Source: Flavobacteriaceae bacterium (lineage in GTDB: Bacteria; Bacteroidota; Bacteroidia; Flavobacteriales; Flavobacteriaceae). Taken from it: a stretch of 64,000 nucleotides of DNA. The notes below the pieces were generated by a model that had not been told where the DNA came from, ran no database searches, and worked only from the letters and a program-made list of their open reading frames with translations. The translations under genes and the position numbers were made by a program. Of the stretch, positions 48,721-57,015 are shown one piece after another (within the stretch, counting starts at the first letter, position 1; the number at the start of each line of letters is the position of its first letter). The DNA lies in NCBI GenBank assembly GCA_029238215.1, contig JAQWGN010000008.1, positions 34,513 through 98,512 on the forward strand, written 5' to 3'.

Positions 48721-48963
48721 ATGTATTTTGTGTATATATTGTACAGCGAAAAAGGTACTTGTTATTATGTTGGCATGTCGAGAAACGTATTACAACGCCT
48801 TAAAACACACAATAGCGGACAGGTACAATCAACAAAACCGTATGTGCCATGGCGAGTGGTATATACAGAAACCCATTCAACTCAAGCTGAGGCTAGAGAA
48901 AGAGAAAAACACTTGAAATCAGCGGCTGGTCGCCGTTGGCGAAAAAAACATTTGGGGATGTAG
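48721..48963 (+). CDS. GIY-YIG nuclease family protein (URI domain)
   Basis: The 80-aa protein is a single GIY-YIG domain: the first motif is V4-Y5-I6, the second Y16-V17-G18, followed by the expected basic/polar stretch (R21, R26, N31) and the AEAREREKHLKS helix with the metal-binding Glu. No DNA-binding domain is attached, but the tail AAGRRWRKKH is basic. The last residues LGM and the TAG stop are read from the first ten bases of the tRNA-Ala gene. Single-domain proteins of this type are frequent in Bacteroidota; their function is not settled. Confidence 0.9.
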   Translation: MYFVYILYSEKGTCYYVGMSRNVLQRLKTHNSGQVQSTKPYVPWRVVYTETHSTQAEAREREKHLKSAAGRRWRKKHLGM

Positions 48964-49030
48964 CTCAGTTGGCTAGAGCGCTTGACTGGCAGTCAAGAGG
49001 TCGAGGGTTCGAATCCCTTCTTCTCCACCA
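48954..49030 (+). tRNA. tRNA-Ala (anticodon GGC), CCA encoded
   Basis: A full cloverleaf can be drawn: acceptor GGGGATG with CTTCTCC, D-arm GCTC..GAGC, anticodon stem CTTGA/TCAAG with loop CTGGCAG (anticodon GGC), T-arm GAGGG-TTCGAAT-CCCTT, discriminator A and CCA. The G3-U70 pair, the alanine identity element, is present. A T-T mismatch (positions 6-67) lies in the acceptor stem. It is overlapped at the 5' end by the GIY-YIG gene and at the 3' part by the antisense recombinase gene. Confidence 0.95.
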
Positions 49031-50540
49031 AACGGGACAAACTCATATTTTTTGAGATTTGTCCCTTTTTATTTTCAGGTAACTCCTTGTCTATCTGCAA
49101 GATATATCTCAAAAAATCATTAATTCTAATAGTTCGACATTTTTTTCCGTCAAATTCAATTTTTTCGGGGAATATCGAACTTATTAGCTTTTGTTTGTGT
49201 GCTAGAGGACTATTAAGATAGGTTTGTTTAAAGTTTTCTAAGTGTTGAAATGCATTTTCAACCAGACCCATATATTCGGAGTCTGAGGTATTCAGTGCAT
49301 GTATGTTTGCAGTAATTTGATCTCGTTGCTTTGTATATCGATTTAGTGTTTTACCATAGACTTTTGGAGTGATTGTCCCGTCAACTAGTAAATCTTCTAG
49401 ATTTTCAATTCGCTGGTTTGCAGAAGCCAGTTCTTTATCCAATTTTTTCCTTTTTCTCAAAGTGTTTTTTTGGCTTGTACCTGACAACGATTTTAAGATC
49501 TCCTTATAAAGCACTTTTGATTGTTTGGTAAATTGAAAATCATCCAAAATAGATTCAAAAACTGTATTTACTTTCTTGGCTGAAAATCGCTCTTTCTTAC
49601 AATGATTGCAATGGTAATAAAAGTACTTTCTGCCCGTAGAACTTTTAGAGGGGCTTCCTGTCATTTTGGATTGGCATTTTGAGCACTGTAAGACCCCTCT
49701 GAGTGGTAGCTCTTCACGAAGGGTATTGTAAATGGGCCTATTTCTTTTATTTTGACGCTCAGCTAACTCCTCCTGTACTTGGTAGAATAACTTCTCTGAG
49801 ATAATTCCTTGATGAATCCCTTCAATCCATTGCTCTTGCTCCTCACCCTCTTTAGGGACTACAATCTTGCCCATATACACAGGGTTTTTCAATAATATTG
49901 AGAGATTGTTTCTACTGACTTTAAATCCTTTATTATTCAGCTCTTCACGAATTACTGCTTGTGTCTTCCCTTTTATGATTCCCTTAAAAGCGTATTGAAT
50001 AAATTTAGCCTTAGGTCCTGGAATAATGATGGGCTTGTTATTATCATCTCTCCTATTTACATATCCCATTGGTGCCATTCTACACCAACGCCCTGCTTTT
50101 AATGATCCCCTGATTCCTCCTCGTATTTTTATTGATCTTCTATCGTTATCAATTTCTGGCAAGACCAAATTGAGTGCTAACATCGCTTTACTTTCAGGGA
50201 CTTTAAAATCAATCGGTTGTTCAATAGCTTGAACTTCGATCCCCATGGTTTTCAATCGACGAATCATAACAAATGAGTCTGTTACGTTTCTAGAAAAGCG
50301 GTCCCAAGTTGTAACCAATAAATAATCTATGGTGTTCTTATTTTTCTTTGCAAATCGCAAGAAGTTTTGAAACTCTGGACGGTTGAAATCTTTTGCAGAA
50401 TGATCTTCTTTGTAGTGTGCAACAACTTCAATATCCTTCCGCTTACAATAATTTGTAAGCTGCTCGTATTGAACTCCCAAGCTAAACCCCTTGGCCTGCT
50501 CGTCACTACTGACTCTTGACATGATTACTGCTCTTTTCAT
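48993..50540 (-). CDS. large serine recombinase, ends inside tRNA-Ala
   Basis: The 515-aa protein has a resolvase catalytic domain (SRVSSDEQ with nucleophile Ser11; WDRFSRN), a Recombinase domain (about residues 175-275), a zinc ribbon (CSKCQSKM ... CNHCKKE) and a coiled coil near residues 360-400. This is the architecture of large serine integrases. The last residues, VEKKGFEPSTS, are the antisense reading of the tRNA T-arm and anticodon region, and residues before them come from the tRNA terminator. The element end therefore lies at or in the tRNA gene. Confidence 0.92.
   Translation of the reverse strand: MKRAVIMSRVSSDEQAKGFSLGVQYEQLTNYCKRKDIEVVAHYKEDHSAKDFNRPEFQNFLRFAKKNKNTIDYLLVTTWDRFSRNVTDSFVMIRRLKTMGIEVQAIEQPIDFKVPESKAMLALNLVLPEIDNDRRSIKIRGGIRGSLKAGRWCRMAPMGYVNRRDDNNKPIIIPGPKAKFIQYAFKGIIKGKTQAVIREELNNKGFKVSRNNLSILLKNPVYMGKIVVPKEGEEQEQWIEGIHQGIISEKLFYQVQEELAERQNKRNRPIYNTLREELPLRGVLQCSKCQSKMTGSPSKSSTGRKYFYYHCNHCKKERFSAKKVNTVFESILDDFQFTKQSKVLYKEILKSLSGTSQKNTLRKRKKLDKELASANQRIENLEDLLVDGTITPKVYGKTLNRYTKQRDQITANIHALNTSDSEYMGLVENAFQHLENFKQTYLNSPLAHKQKLISSIFPEKIEFDGKKCRTIRINDFLRYILQIDKELPENKKGQISKNMSLSRLVEKKGFEPSTS
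49034..49070 (+). terminator. terminator of tRNA-Ala
   Basis: GGGACAAA plus CTCA pairs with TGAG, one bulged A, and TTTGTCCC, followed by five T. It lies four bases after the CCA end. It also forms part of the antisense recombinase coding sequence. Confidence 0.85.
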
Positions 50541-50680
50541 TGCTTCTTATTTTGAAAGGCTTCTATTTGGGCTGTGGCTATTAGCTCAAAAAAAGCTTTG
50601 ACTTGTTGTACTTCTTCGTTGGTTAGTTTTTCTTTTCTGTTTTTGTTTAAAATGATTTTACATTCGTTTTCTGATAACAT
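50537..50680 (-). CDS. 47-aa protein coupled to the serine recombinase
   Basis: MLSENECKIILNKNRKEKLT begins a 47-aa reading frame whose TGA stop overlaps the recombinase ATG (ATGA). The sequence is charged and predicted helical (NEEVQQVKAFFELIATAQIE), with no known domain. The tight coupling suggests a cofactor or regulator of the recombinase, such as a directionality factor; that role is inference. Confidence 0.6.
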   Translation of the reverse strand: MLSENECKIILNKNRKEKLTNEEVQQVKAFFELIATAQIEAFQNKKQ

Positions 50681-50755
50681 GATTTTGATACACGTGCAAT
50701 TCCTTTGCGTTTACAATAGGGTTGCTATTTATCAATCGATCTGATGTGTTCAGTA

Positions 50756-51640
50756 TCATAATTTGTATTTTCTAGTATTTTCAAAGTTGACTACATTCCC
50801 ATCAACTGTTTGAATAACAATAGTTGAATAGTCCTTTTTCTTTATGTGGTCCATGATTCTGCTTTGAGCAGCTACTTTTTTTGTGGATTTAATCTCTAAG
50901 TGAGTGGGTTTAGATTTATTAAAGCGAATGGTAATGGATTTGAGGTCTTCATAATTTCTTCTTATCATTCTTAGCACCTTATCCTCCTCATCCGATAACA
51001 TTGAAATTGACCTAGTTTCAAACTGATGTGACTCGCCATGGATAAATGGTTCAAATAATTTAAATAACGAAACGCTAAAATGATCTTTATAGAATTTTTC
51101 TAAAAAATAATCTCCCATACCAGCTTTATTAAAATCCTTTAACAAACCATCATCAAAAACAAAGAAATCTTCCGGTGCGTCCCTATAAAAGAAAAAGTGA
51201 TACTTATTTTTACGAGTGATGGTATATAAAACAAACTTCTCAAAATCAGTTACGTAGGCTTCACTGTTATTGCATGAAGTCTCTAGTGCTTCATTAGATG
51301 CAACTTTTTTGTTGTAATAAGGCGAGAAATGCAATTTTCGGCCAAGTTTAGTCCTTATTGCTCTAATATCATCATAGGAAAAACCATAGCTATTTAAACC
51401 TTCAACCATCTTTATCCACACATACTGAATAAAGCTTATTGCTGTTTTTTTGTACTCCGATTTAACAGTTGCTAAACCCAAATCAATATCCAGTAAATCG
51501 TACTTCTCCCAGTTTAAAACATCAAAATACAATACATCAATTTTTGTTTTTAAAAATAATGGGGTGTATATGTAATTAATCAAACTATCTGGGTCTGCAG
51601 TCTTACCGAAATAAGGGTCTAAAACAAAAAAATCGTCCAT
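50756..51640 (-). CDS. unknown protein with a possible MerR-like helical segment
   Basis: The start MDDFFVLDPYFG gives 294 aa. One segment, KMVEGLNSYGFSYDDIRAIR, resembles the second helix region of MerR-type DNA-binding domains. The C-terminus is basic (KSTKKVAAQSRIMDHIKKKD). No other domain is recognised. It lies 75 bases ahead of the 47-aa gene in the same direction, so it may be part of the recombinase transcript and possibly regulate it. Confidence 0.65.
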   Translation of the reverse strand: MDDFFVLDPYFGKTADPDSLINYIYTPLFLKTKIDVLYFDVLNWEKYDLLDIDLGLATVKSEYKKTAISFIQYVWIKMVEGLNSYGFSYDDIRAIRTKLGRKLHFSPYYNKKVASNEALETSCNNSEAYVTDFEKFVLYTITRKNKYHFFFYRDAPEDFFVFDDGLLKDFNKAGMGDYFLEKFYKDHFSVSLFKLFEPFIHGESHQFETRSISMLSDEEDKVLRMIRRNYEDLKSITIRFNKSKPTHLEIKSTKKVAAQSRIMDHIKKKDYSTIVIQTVDGNVVNFENTRKYKL

Positions 51641-51882
51641 ATAGCAAAGAAACAAAAAAGTTGTAAATAAAGATAGTAATGATACTATTTTATTATAAGT
51701 TTTTTATCTACATTGCCATTATTGATTGAAATCATTGAGTGGACTCAACAGAAAGTTATTCAAGAAAATAAATGTTGTTTTTAAAAATAATCGTAAAAAC
51801 GACTAAAAATAAAAGGTTTACGGTCAATCATTGGTAGACCAAAGGAAGTTTACATATAGATAACACATAAATATTACAAATT

Positions 51883-52368
51883 ATGGACAATAGAAATACA
51901 TATCGAAACATTACATTGAGTACAAAAGTATCAGCTGCACAAAAAGCTGAATATGTAAAAATAGCAGCAAGTCATGGTATATCCCCATCGGAATGGATGG
52001 CATCAGTTATAGAAATGAATAAATTTAGTTATGGTAAAATTGGGGATCCAACTCCATTAGAAATCAAACAAAAAAGAGAAAATGAATTATTAAAAAAACA
52101 ATTGAAGAAAGCAATAGCACAAAGGGATACTTCAGATGAATATGGAGCCAATATGCAAGAGCGATCAAACAAAGCTGTACGTGATCGTGATGATTCAAAT
52201 TATGCCATGAAAGTTGCGATTGCTGATAAAGATAAACTTAAACGAAGATTAAATGCTATTGAATCTTTAATGGGGAAAGAAAGACCAGCTAATAAGGTTG
52301 ACATTCGTCCTGAAGAAACAATCGGTTTTAGTGTTTTAACAATTTTAGGAATTATCTTTTTAAGATAA
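51883..52368 (+). CDS. unknown coiled-coil protein with C-terminal membrane anchor
   Basis: The 161-aa protein begins with a segment like a ribbon-helix-helix domain of mobilisation proteins (NITLSTKVSAAQKAEYVKIA, SPSEWMASVIE), continues with a charged coiled coil, and ends in a short hydrophobic stretch VLTILGIIFLR. The RHH resemblance suggests DNA binding; the tail suggests membrane contact. It faces away from the 294-aa gene with a 240-base AT-rich gap that probably holds both promoters. Confidence 0.65.
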   Translation: MDNRNTYRNITLSTKVSAAQKAEYVKIAASHGISPSEWMASVIEMNKFSYGKIGDPTPLEIKQKRENELLKKQLKKAIAQRDTSDEYGANMQERSNKAVRDRDDSNYAMKVAIADKDKLKRRLNAIESLMGKERPANKVDIRPEETIGFSVLTILGIIFLR

Positions 52369-52568
52369 GTTAGGCCACTACAGTCCGTAGTTGAAATGAA
52401 AACTTTTTTCGCCATTCCCTTCTTAAAAATCCCAAATTTATGCTAAAAAACATCTAAAATAACGTATCTTGTAGTCGAAACTAAGTGCTATTTTTTAAAT
52501 ATTCATATGCTATAATTTGTTAATAGAATGTAAGAATATTTGCGCTTGTTTTAAAATACTGTATAGTT

Positions 52569-53834
52569 ATGAAAGCGCGTATTACGTATGTTTTGACTCC
52601 AAAATCCGACACCCAAGGTGAGGTCTGGGTAAACCTAGTATTAGAAGATAACAATATACAAAAAGTAGCCTTAGGCACCTTCGCTCCCTTTAGCCAATGG
52701 GATCCCATGCATGGATGTATTGTTGGAGATGATGAGCAAAACAAAGAACAAAACGTAAAGCTTAATATACTCAAAGCACATATAAAAGCAGCTTACAACA
52801 AAGCCCAATTGAAGCAGGAAACTATAGATGGAAATTGGCTATCGCATCATGTTAGTTTATGTTTTGAGAATGCTAAAAAAACATCAGAAAAACTACTCCT
52901 TTATCAAATTCAAAAATATATAGAGTCTGCTCCGCTTCGTAGAATTAAGCGTACAGGTTCGCTTGGATTATCCACGTATACCATCAGAAATCTCGAGCGG
53001 TTCTACAGCCTAATTGAAAGCTTTGAGCATGGCATTAAGACGGATATACGTATTGATGCAATAGATCATAAAGTGGTGAGTAGATTTAAAGAGTGGTTAC
53101 TAACCGAAAAAGGATATTCGCTAAACAATGCTGGCCTGCAGGTTAAACTATTAAAGATGATTTGTAAAGAAGCGGATAGATTAGGTGTTGAAGTGCACCC
53201 GTATACCAGACATATAGAGTCTTTTACCCAAAGAAATAGTGATCGCTGCTTACAAACGCTAAATTTTGAAGAGATAAAAAAGATTAAAGAGCTTGTGGGA
53301 TTAAGCGCAAGCATGGAAAACACAAGAAAGTGGCTACTAATTGGACTTTCTATTGGTCAGCGGGTTTCTGATTTACTTCGATTAAACCAGGTGCAAATGC
53401 GATCTGCTGAGCATGGACTTTATATTGATATCATCCAACAAAAAACAGATAAGCATGTAACGGTTGGGGTGATTGACCCAGATGTTGTGGAAATTTTAAA
53501 TGAAGATTTTCCGTATAGGATTTCGCAGCAGCTATTTAACAAGCAAATCAAAGAACTCTGTAAATACGCTAGTATTGATCAACCTGTAAAGGCCTATAAA
53601 GTATGTCCAAAAACAAGAAGGCGTGTGCTTGGCATATATCCAAAGTATAGCGTTATCTCTTCACATGATCTAAGGCGCTCTTTTGCCACAAACTATTTTG
53701 GGAAAATTGAAACGCCTATACTCATGCAGATAACAGGGCATTCAAAAGAAACAACGTTTTTAAGCTATATAGGGCAAAACGTAAATAAGGATGCGTATGC
53801 AGATGCCTTTATGAAAGTAGCAGCTACCCTGTAG
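52569..53834 (+). CDS. tyrosine recombinase/integrase
   Basis: The 421-aa protein has an N-terminal arm-binding domain (about 1-80), a SAM-like core-binding domain (about 105-215) and a catalytic domain with the complete set R265, K292, H366, R369, H391 and the nucleophile Y400. All catalytic residues are intact, so it should be active. This is the usual Bacteroidota integrase form. It abuts the 98-aa gene tail-to-tail with no gap. Confidence 0.94.
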   Translation: MKARITYVLTPKSDTQGEVWVNLVLEDNNIQKVALGTFAPFSQWDPMHGCIVGDDEQNKEQNVKLNILKAHIKAAYNKAQLKQETIDGNWLSHHVSLCFENAKKTSEKLLLYQIQKYIESAPLRRIKRTGSLGLSTYTIRNLERFYSLIESFEHGIKTDIRIDAIDHKVVSRFKEWLLTEKGYSLNNAGLQVKLLKMICKEADRLGVEVHPYTRHIESFTQRNSDRCLQTLNFEEIKKIKELVGLSASMENTRKWLLIGLSIGQRVSDLLRLNQVQMRSAEHGLYIDIIQQKTDKHVTVGVIDPDVVEILNEDFPYRISQQLFNKQIKELCKYASIDQPVKAYKVCPKTRRRVLGIYPKYSVISSHDLRRSFATNYFGKIETPILMQITGHSKETTFLSYIGQNVNKDAYADAFMKVAATL

Positions 53835-54131
53835 TTATTTTCTGGGGTCTGGAGTGTCTGTAAACATTCCTTCATTTGCTCTTTCCTTAAGCTTTTCAAT
53901 AGTAAACTCATCCCTAACCGATTTTGTCTTTGGAAGCAAATAATTGGAAAGACTTTGTACCAAGCGCACCCTGTCGGACATCGATAGTTCCGTTTGATGT
54001 ACAATAAGATGATCCAACACACTCTCATAAAGGATCTCCATCTTTTCCTTAATGGTAGGGTCTAATTGCTTCGCTTTCCCTCGCTTACTTTTTTTACCCG
54101 CTAAACGCGCAGTTTCTTCATTAAATGGCAT
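53835..54131 (-). CDS. 98-aa protein of mobile-element context, unknown
   Basis: The protein starts MPFNEETARLAGKKSKRGKA and is basic at the N-terminus and helical after it (EKMEILYESVLDHLIV). Short proteins of this look occur beside integrases in Bacteroidota elements, but I cannot name a function. Its stop directly abuts the stop of the tyrosine recombinase. Confidence 0.65.
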   Translation of the reverse strand: MPFNEETARLAGKKSKRGKAKQLDPTIKEKMEILYESVLDHLIVHQTELSMSDRVRLVQSLSNYLLPKTKSVRDEFTIEKLKERANEGMFTDTPDPRK

Positions 54132-54205
54132 AGTACAAAATTAGAAGGTGTTAGATAAAAGAGGAAGAGATTAGCCCTGGAGTTATTGAAAAGTTTTTAA
54201 CGAAA

Positions 54206-54322
54206 TTACTCCGTATAAAAAACCTTTTCATCATCAGATCTCTCTTGGACGAACTCATAGTTTAAGGTTCTGTCCAGCCCCTCTTCAAGAGTGTATGGGG
54301 CTTTAAATCCAATTGAATGTTA
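54206..54322 (-). pseudogene. C-terminal remnant of an NAD-dependent sugar epimerase/dehydratase
   Basis: The minus strand reads SIGFKAPYTLEEGLDRTLNY and ends FYTE-stop, the typical end of extended SDR sugar-nucleotide epimerases (G-[FW]-K-P-x-x-[ST]-L-E-E-G-L). An in-frame stop precedes it, so about 38 codons are left of a protein of about 310-330. It marks an older polysaccharide gene cut off at this edge. Confidence 0.7.
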
Positions 54323-54463
54323 GAAATATCGCCTTATCAAATTTCAAAATGTAGTTATCAGTTAAACAATAAAACCATTGAAATTGACTTCAAAAGAACA
54401 AAATAAAGCAATGACATGTGCTCATATTATCATTTAACGTGCTATGTAGATTAATTATATAAT
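54323..54463. other. AT-rich spacer between epimerase remnant and glycosyltransferase operon
   Basis: I see no gene, terminator hairpin or promoter match here. It is the likely breakpoint where the polysaccharide genes joined the remnant. Confidence 0.4.
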
Positions 54464-55528
54464 TTAGGATTTATCAATTAAATATTTTCTTTTTGCAAAT
54501 TCTTTCAACTCTCGTCTATTCTTTTGACTAAAGCCACATACAACTTTTGCACTTTCATAAAATCCCTCGACACTCTGGTCGTATATAGACCCAAAATACT
54601 TAAATGATTTGATGATATCAGGCATCGCACCAATATTACTAACAACACTTGGACACCCTTGAAGAGCTCCTTCGACAAGAACCAAGCCAAATCCCTCTAG
54701 CGCAACCGATGGAACTAAATTAAAGTTACACCCGGCATACAAAGACTGTTTCTTAATCTCAGTAACCCGCCCATATACAGTTAATAAATGGGGGTTTTCT
54801 GATTGAAGATTCTTTATCAAATTCAATTGTGGACCTAAGCCGCAAATATGAAAATGAAAATCATTTTTATTGGGGTGATCTATATCCAAAAAAAATTTCA
54901 AAAAATTATACACACCAGTTCTTTCAACTAATCTTCGAACTATAACCACATTTGTTCTGTCAGGTTTAATCATGGAACTAATTAGTTTTTCATCTTTCTG
55001 ATGTTTAGATAAAATAAACTTTGGCTCAATAATACTCAAACGATTTTCTAGTGTGCTATATCTTTTTAATAAATAATTATAAAAATATAGTGAAACTACA
55101 GAGACCCTGGACGCCCTGTTTAAGATAAATCTATCTAATGCCCGTGCAATGAAAATCTTAAATCTTGACTTTCCTTCAACCTTTGCTTCTGCATCAGCTG
55201 GTCCATGAAAAAAATAATGATAATTGAATGAACATAAAATAATAGGCAGAGCCATCGGTATATTATGAATTTCAATATGATTCCATTGACCTCGTTTTAC
55301 GATTTTCATCAAATTAAACCAATTGTTAAAAAAGGATTTTACATTATTGCTAACAGGTCCCAAAGAAACGTAATTAATCCCATCACAAACACATGAATCT
55401 CCTCTACCTAGCACAGTTACGGTGCTATTCATGAGTAATTCTTGAGTTCTACCAAGGACATAAGTTCCAACACCACCAGACTTATTAAAAGGAAAATTTG
55501 CAATTATTACTAAACTATTCATTGTCAA
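54464..55528 (-). CDS. glycosyltransferase family 4 protein
   Basis: The 354-aa protein shows GT-B features: a Gly-rich N-terminal loop (NFPFNKSGGVGTYVLGR), the interdomain region TNVVIVRRLVERTGVYNFLKFF, and the C-terminal EALEGFG-type motif as SVALEGFGLVLVEGALQG with the nucleotide-sugar Glu residues. It should add one sugar to a surface glycan at the cytoplasmic face. It is the last gene of the operon and overlaps the preceding one by 14 bases. Confidence 0.88.
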   Translation of the reverse strand: MTMNSLVIIANFPFNKSGGVGTYVLGRTQELLMNSTVTVLGRGDSCVCDGINYVSLGPVSNNVKSFFNNWFNLMKIVKRGQWNHIEIHNIPMALPIILCSFNYHYFFHGPADAEAKVEGKSRFKIFIARALDRFILNRASRVSVVSLYFYNYLLKRYSTLENRLSIIEPKFILSKHQKDEKLISSMIKPDRTNVVIVRRLVERTGVYNFLKFFLDIDHPNKNDFHFHICGLGPQLNLIKNLQSENPHLLTVYGRVTEIKKQSLYAGCNFNLVPSVALEGFGLVLVEGALQGCPSVVSNIGAMPDIIKSFKYFGSIYDQSVEGFYESAKVVCGFSQKNRRELKEFAKRKYLIDKS

Positions 55529-56495
55529 ATATTTTACTAATTTTTGTCGAGCTCATCTTTAATATATTGACCTGGTCTTTATGTATCATATTCCGTTGAT
55601 TTAAATTATTTTGTAAATAATATATTTTTTGTAATAAGTCATCCAAACTATCGAATAAATAATTTTGATTATTTTTATATACATCACGAATATATAGATT
55701 GCTAGCATGTAGAATAATACCACCGAAATAAGGAATGTTATATGACCTTGCAGTTATTACATCACCCTTGCCATCATTACTAATGTTTTCTTGTAAAAAT
55801 CCTAAAGCACAAAGAGCACTTTGATAGTATTTAAATAAACTGGTGTCGTATATTTCACCGACACAATTAACACTACTAGGAAAGTCCATACTTTTCCATC
55901 CAGAGCCTATTATTGTGACTCGGCCTGAAAATCTCCGAGCGAAATTATTAATGGATTGGTATTTCCCAAGTGAATAATGACCAACAAACAATACACCAAT
56001 TAATGGATTATAATCTCCTATTGATTCAGCGCTTTCCCAATCAATCAATGGTGTAATTAAATTAGCCTTATCACCAAATAATTTCTTGTAGTAATCGATA
56101 AGATTTGGCTTTGTATAATACAAACGATGCGTTCGTGTTAACATCTTTAAATACGATTTACCGTAAACAGATGGATCGAGGTCAGGATAGATTATAGAAA
56201 TTCGCAAACGACGACTTAAATAAGATATTAGGTAGGGATGGATTAATATACCTTTAAAAATTATTAACTGAGTTGCTTCAAAAAATACACACGCATGAAG
56301 TATCTTGACATTAAAAACAAGCCTAAATATCGGTCGAGTAAAAAAGTATAATGCGCGTTTAAAATAGGAGGCGTCCTTGGATACAAAAAATATAATATCA
56401 TTAAAATTCACATATTTTATGTGCTTCCTCTCCATATACAAAAATATATGGCGTTCATCAGCACCAATACTCGATCTAAATATCGTTATAATCAC
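55515..56495 (-). CDS. glycosyltransferase-like protein (GT-B, diverged)
   Basis: The 326-aa protein has a GT-B C-terminal half: LIGVLFVGHYSLGKYQSIN, VTIIGSGWKSMDFP, and the region GDVITARSYNIPYFGGIILH that resembles the sugar-nucleotide site of CgeB/GT1-like enzymes. The N-terminal half is poorly conserved. It overlaps both neighbours (14 and 20 bases). Donor and acceptor are unknown. Confidence 0.7.
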   Translation of the reverse strand: MIITIFRSSIGADERHIFLYMERKHIKYVNFNDIIFFVSKDASYFKRALYFFTRPIFRLVFNVKILHACVFFEATQLIIFKGILIHPYLISYLSRRLRISIIYPDLDPSVYGKSYLKMLTRTHRLYYTKPNLIDYYKKLFGDKANLITPLIDWESAESIGDYNPLIGVLFVGHYSLGKYQSINNFARRFSGRVTIIGSGWKSMDFPSSVNCVGEIYDTSLFKYYQSALCALGFLQENISNDGKGDVITARSYNIPYFGGIILHASNLYIRDVYKNNQNYLFDSLDDLLQKIYYLQNNLNQRNMIHKDQVNILKMSSTKISKIFDNE

Positions 56496-57015
56496 AATTC
56501 AAAAATGATATGGCTTTTCTCTTTTGGTTGATGTATTGTTCTACCACACTACTTGTAAACAATTCCGACTTCCCAATTTTATTTATCAATTGATTTACAA
56601 TATGGTCAGGAGAATCATTCCACTTAAATAAGTAATCTTGATGGATAGTATCTAAAGCACCTGGAAATGCTGAGCTAAATACAGGCTTACCTCTCGCAAG
56701 TGATTCAAGAATAAGTGTTGAATTTACCTCTCGAAACGAAGTCGACAATATCATGTCAGCCCCTTTTAAAATCTCTTCAAACTCTGATTTTGGTATGAAA
56801 TCAATCATATTAAATGAATTGGGGAAATACTCTTTCAAATTCACAAATATCTTATTGTTCTCGCTTTTGATAATCGCTTTGACAAAAAAATCATCATAAT
56901 CCGTTAATAATCTTTGAAATATATTTTTAGCTAAATACCAATTCTTTCTATTCGTATTTGATCCAAACCATAGAATAGTCTTTCTCTGTTTTAAAGCCTT
57001 GTTTCCCATAACCAT
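56476..57015 (-). CDS. C-terminal half of a split family 4 glycosyltransferase
   Basis: The 179-aa frame is only the donor-binding half of a GT4: RKTILWFGSNTNRKNWYLAK, FIPKSEFEEILKGADMILS, and FREVNSTLILESLARGKPVF with the conserved Glu. No acceptor domain is present. The frame just upstream encodes the missing half in a frame shifted by one, so this is probably the second part of one gene broken by a frameshift. Confidence 0.75.
   Translation of the reverse strand: MVMGNKALKQRKTILWFGSNTNRKNWYLAKNIFQRLLTDYDDFFVKAIIKSENNKIFVNLKEYFPNSFNMIDFIPKSEFEEILKGADMILSTSFREVNSTLILESLARGKPVFSSAFPGALDTIHQDYLFKWNDSPDHIVNQLINKIGKSELFTSSVVEQYINQKRKAISFLNCDYNDI

Larger units (their letters stand above)
48643..48953 (+). 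mobile_element. GIY-YIG cassette inserted in the tRNA-Ala gene
   Basis: This 311-bp unit starts with a copy of the first 28 bases of the tRNA gene and stops exactly where the intact tRNA begins. Between them is one 80-aa nuclease gene. The arrangement suggests insertion by duplication of the tRNA 5' part so that a whole tRNA is regenerated downstream. The duplication is seen; mobility is inferred. Confidence 0.6.
49031..54205. mobile_element. putative integrated element(s) at tRNA-Ala
   Basis: The segment holds a serine recombinase, a coupled 47-aa gene, two genes of unknown function, a tyrosine recombinase and a 98-aa gene, and no core genes. The left end is at the tRNA. The right end is not defined: I found no second copy of the tRNA 3' part. 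Two different recombinases suggest two overlapping or decayed elements. Confidence 0.45.

Noticed and set aside
48643..49030. A CRISPR array or two functional tandem tRNAs
   Set aside because: Only two copies of the repeated segment exist, and the first lacks anticodon, T-arm and 3' acceptor strand.
48982..49221. A plus-strand frame starting in the tRNA and running into the recombinase gene
   Set aside because: It is antisense to the recombinase and begins within tRNA sequence; the reverse strand carries a clear domain protein.
56985..57015. A programmed -1 frameshift at GGGAAAC in the split glycosyltransferase
   Set aside because: The heptamer is present but its required zero frame is the frame of the second half, not of the first, so it cannot join them in the needed direction.
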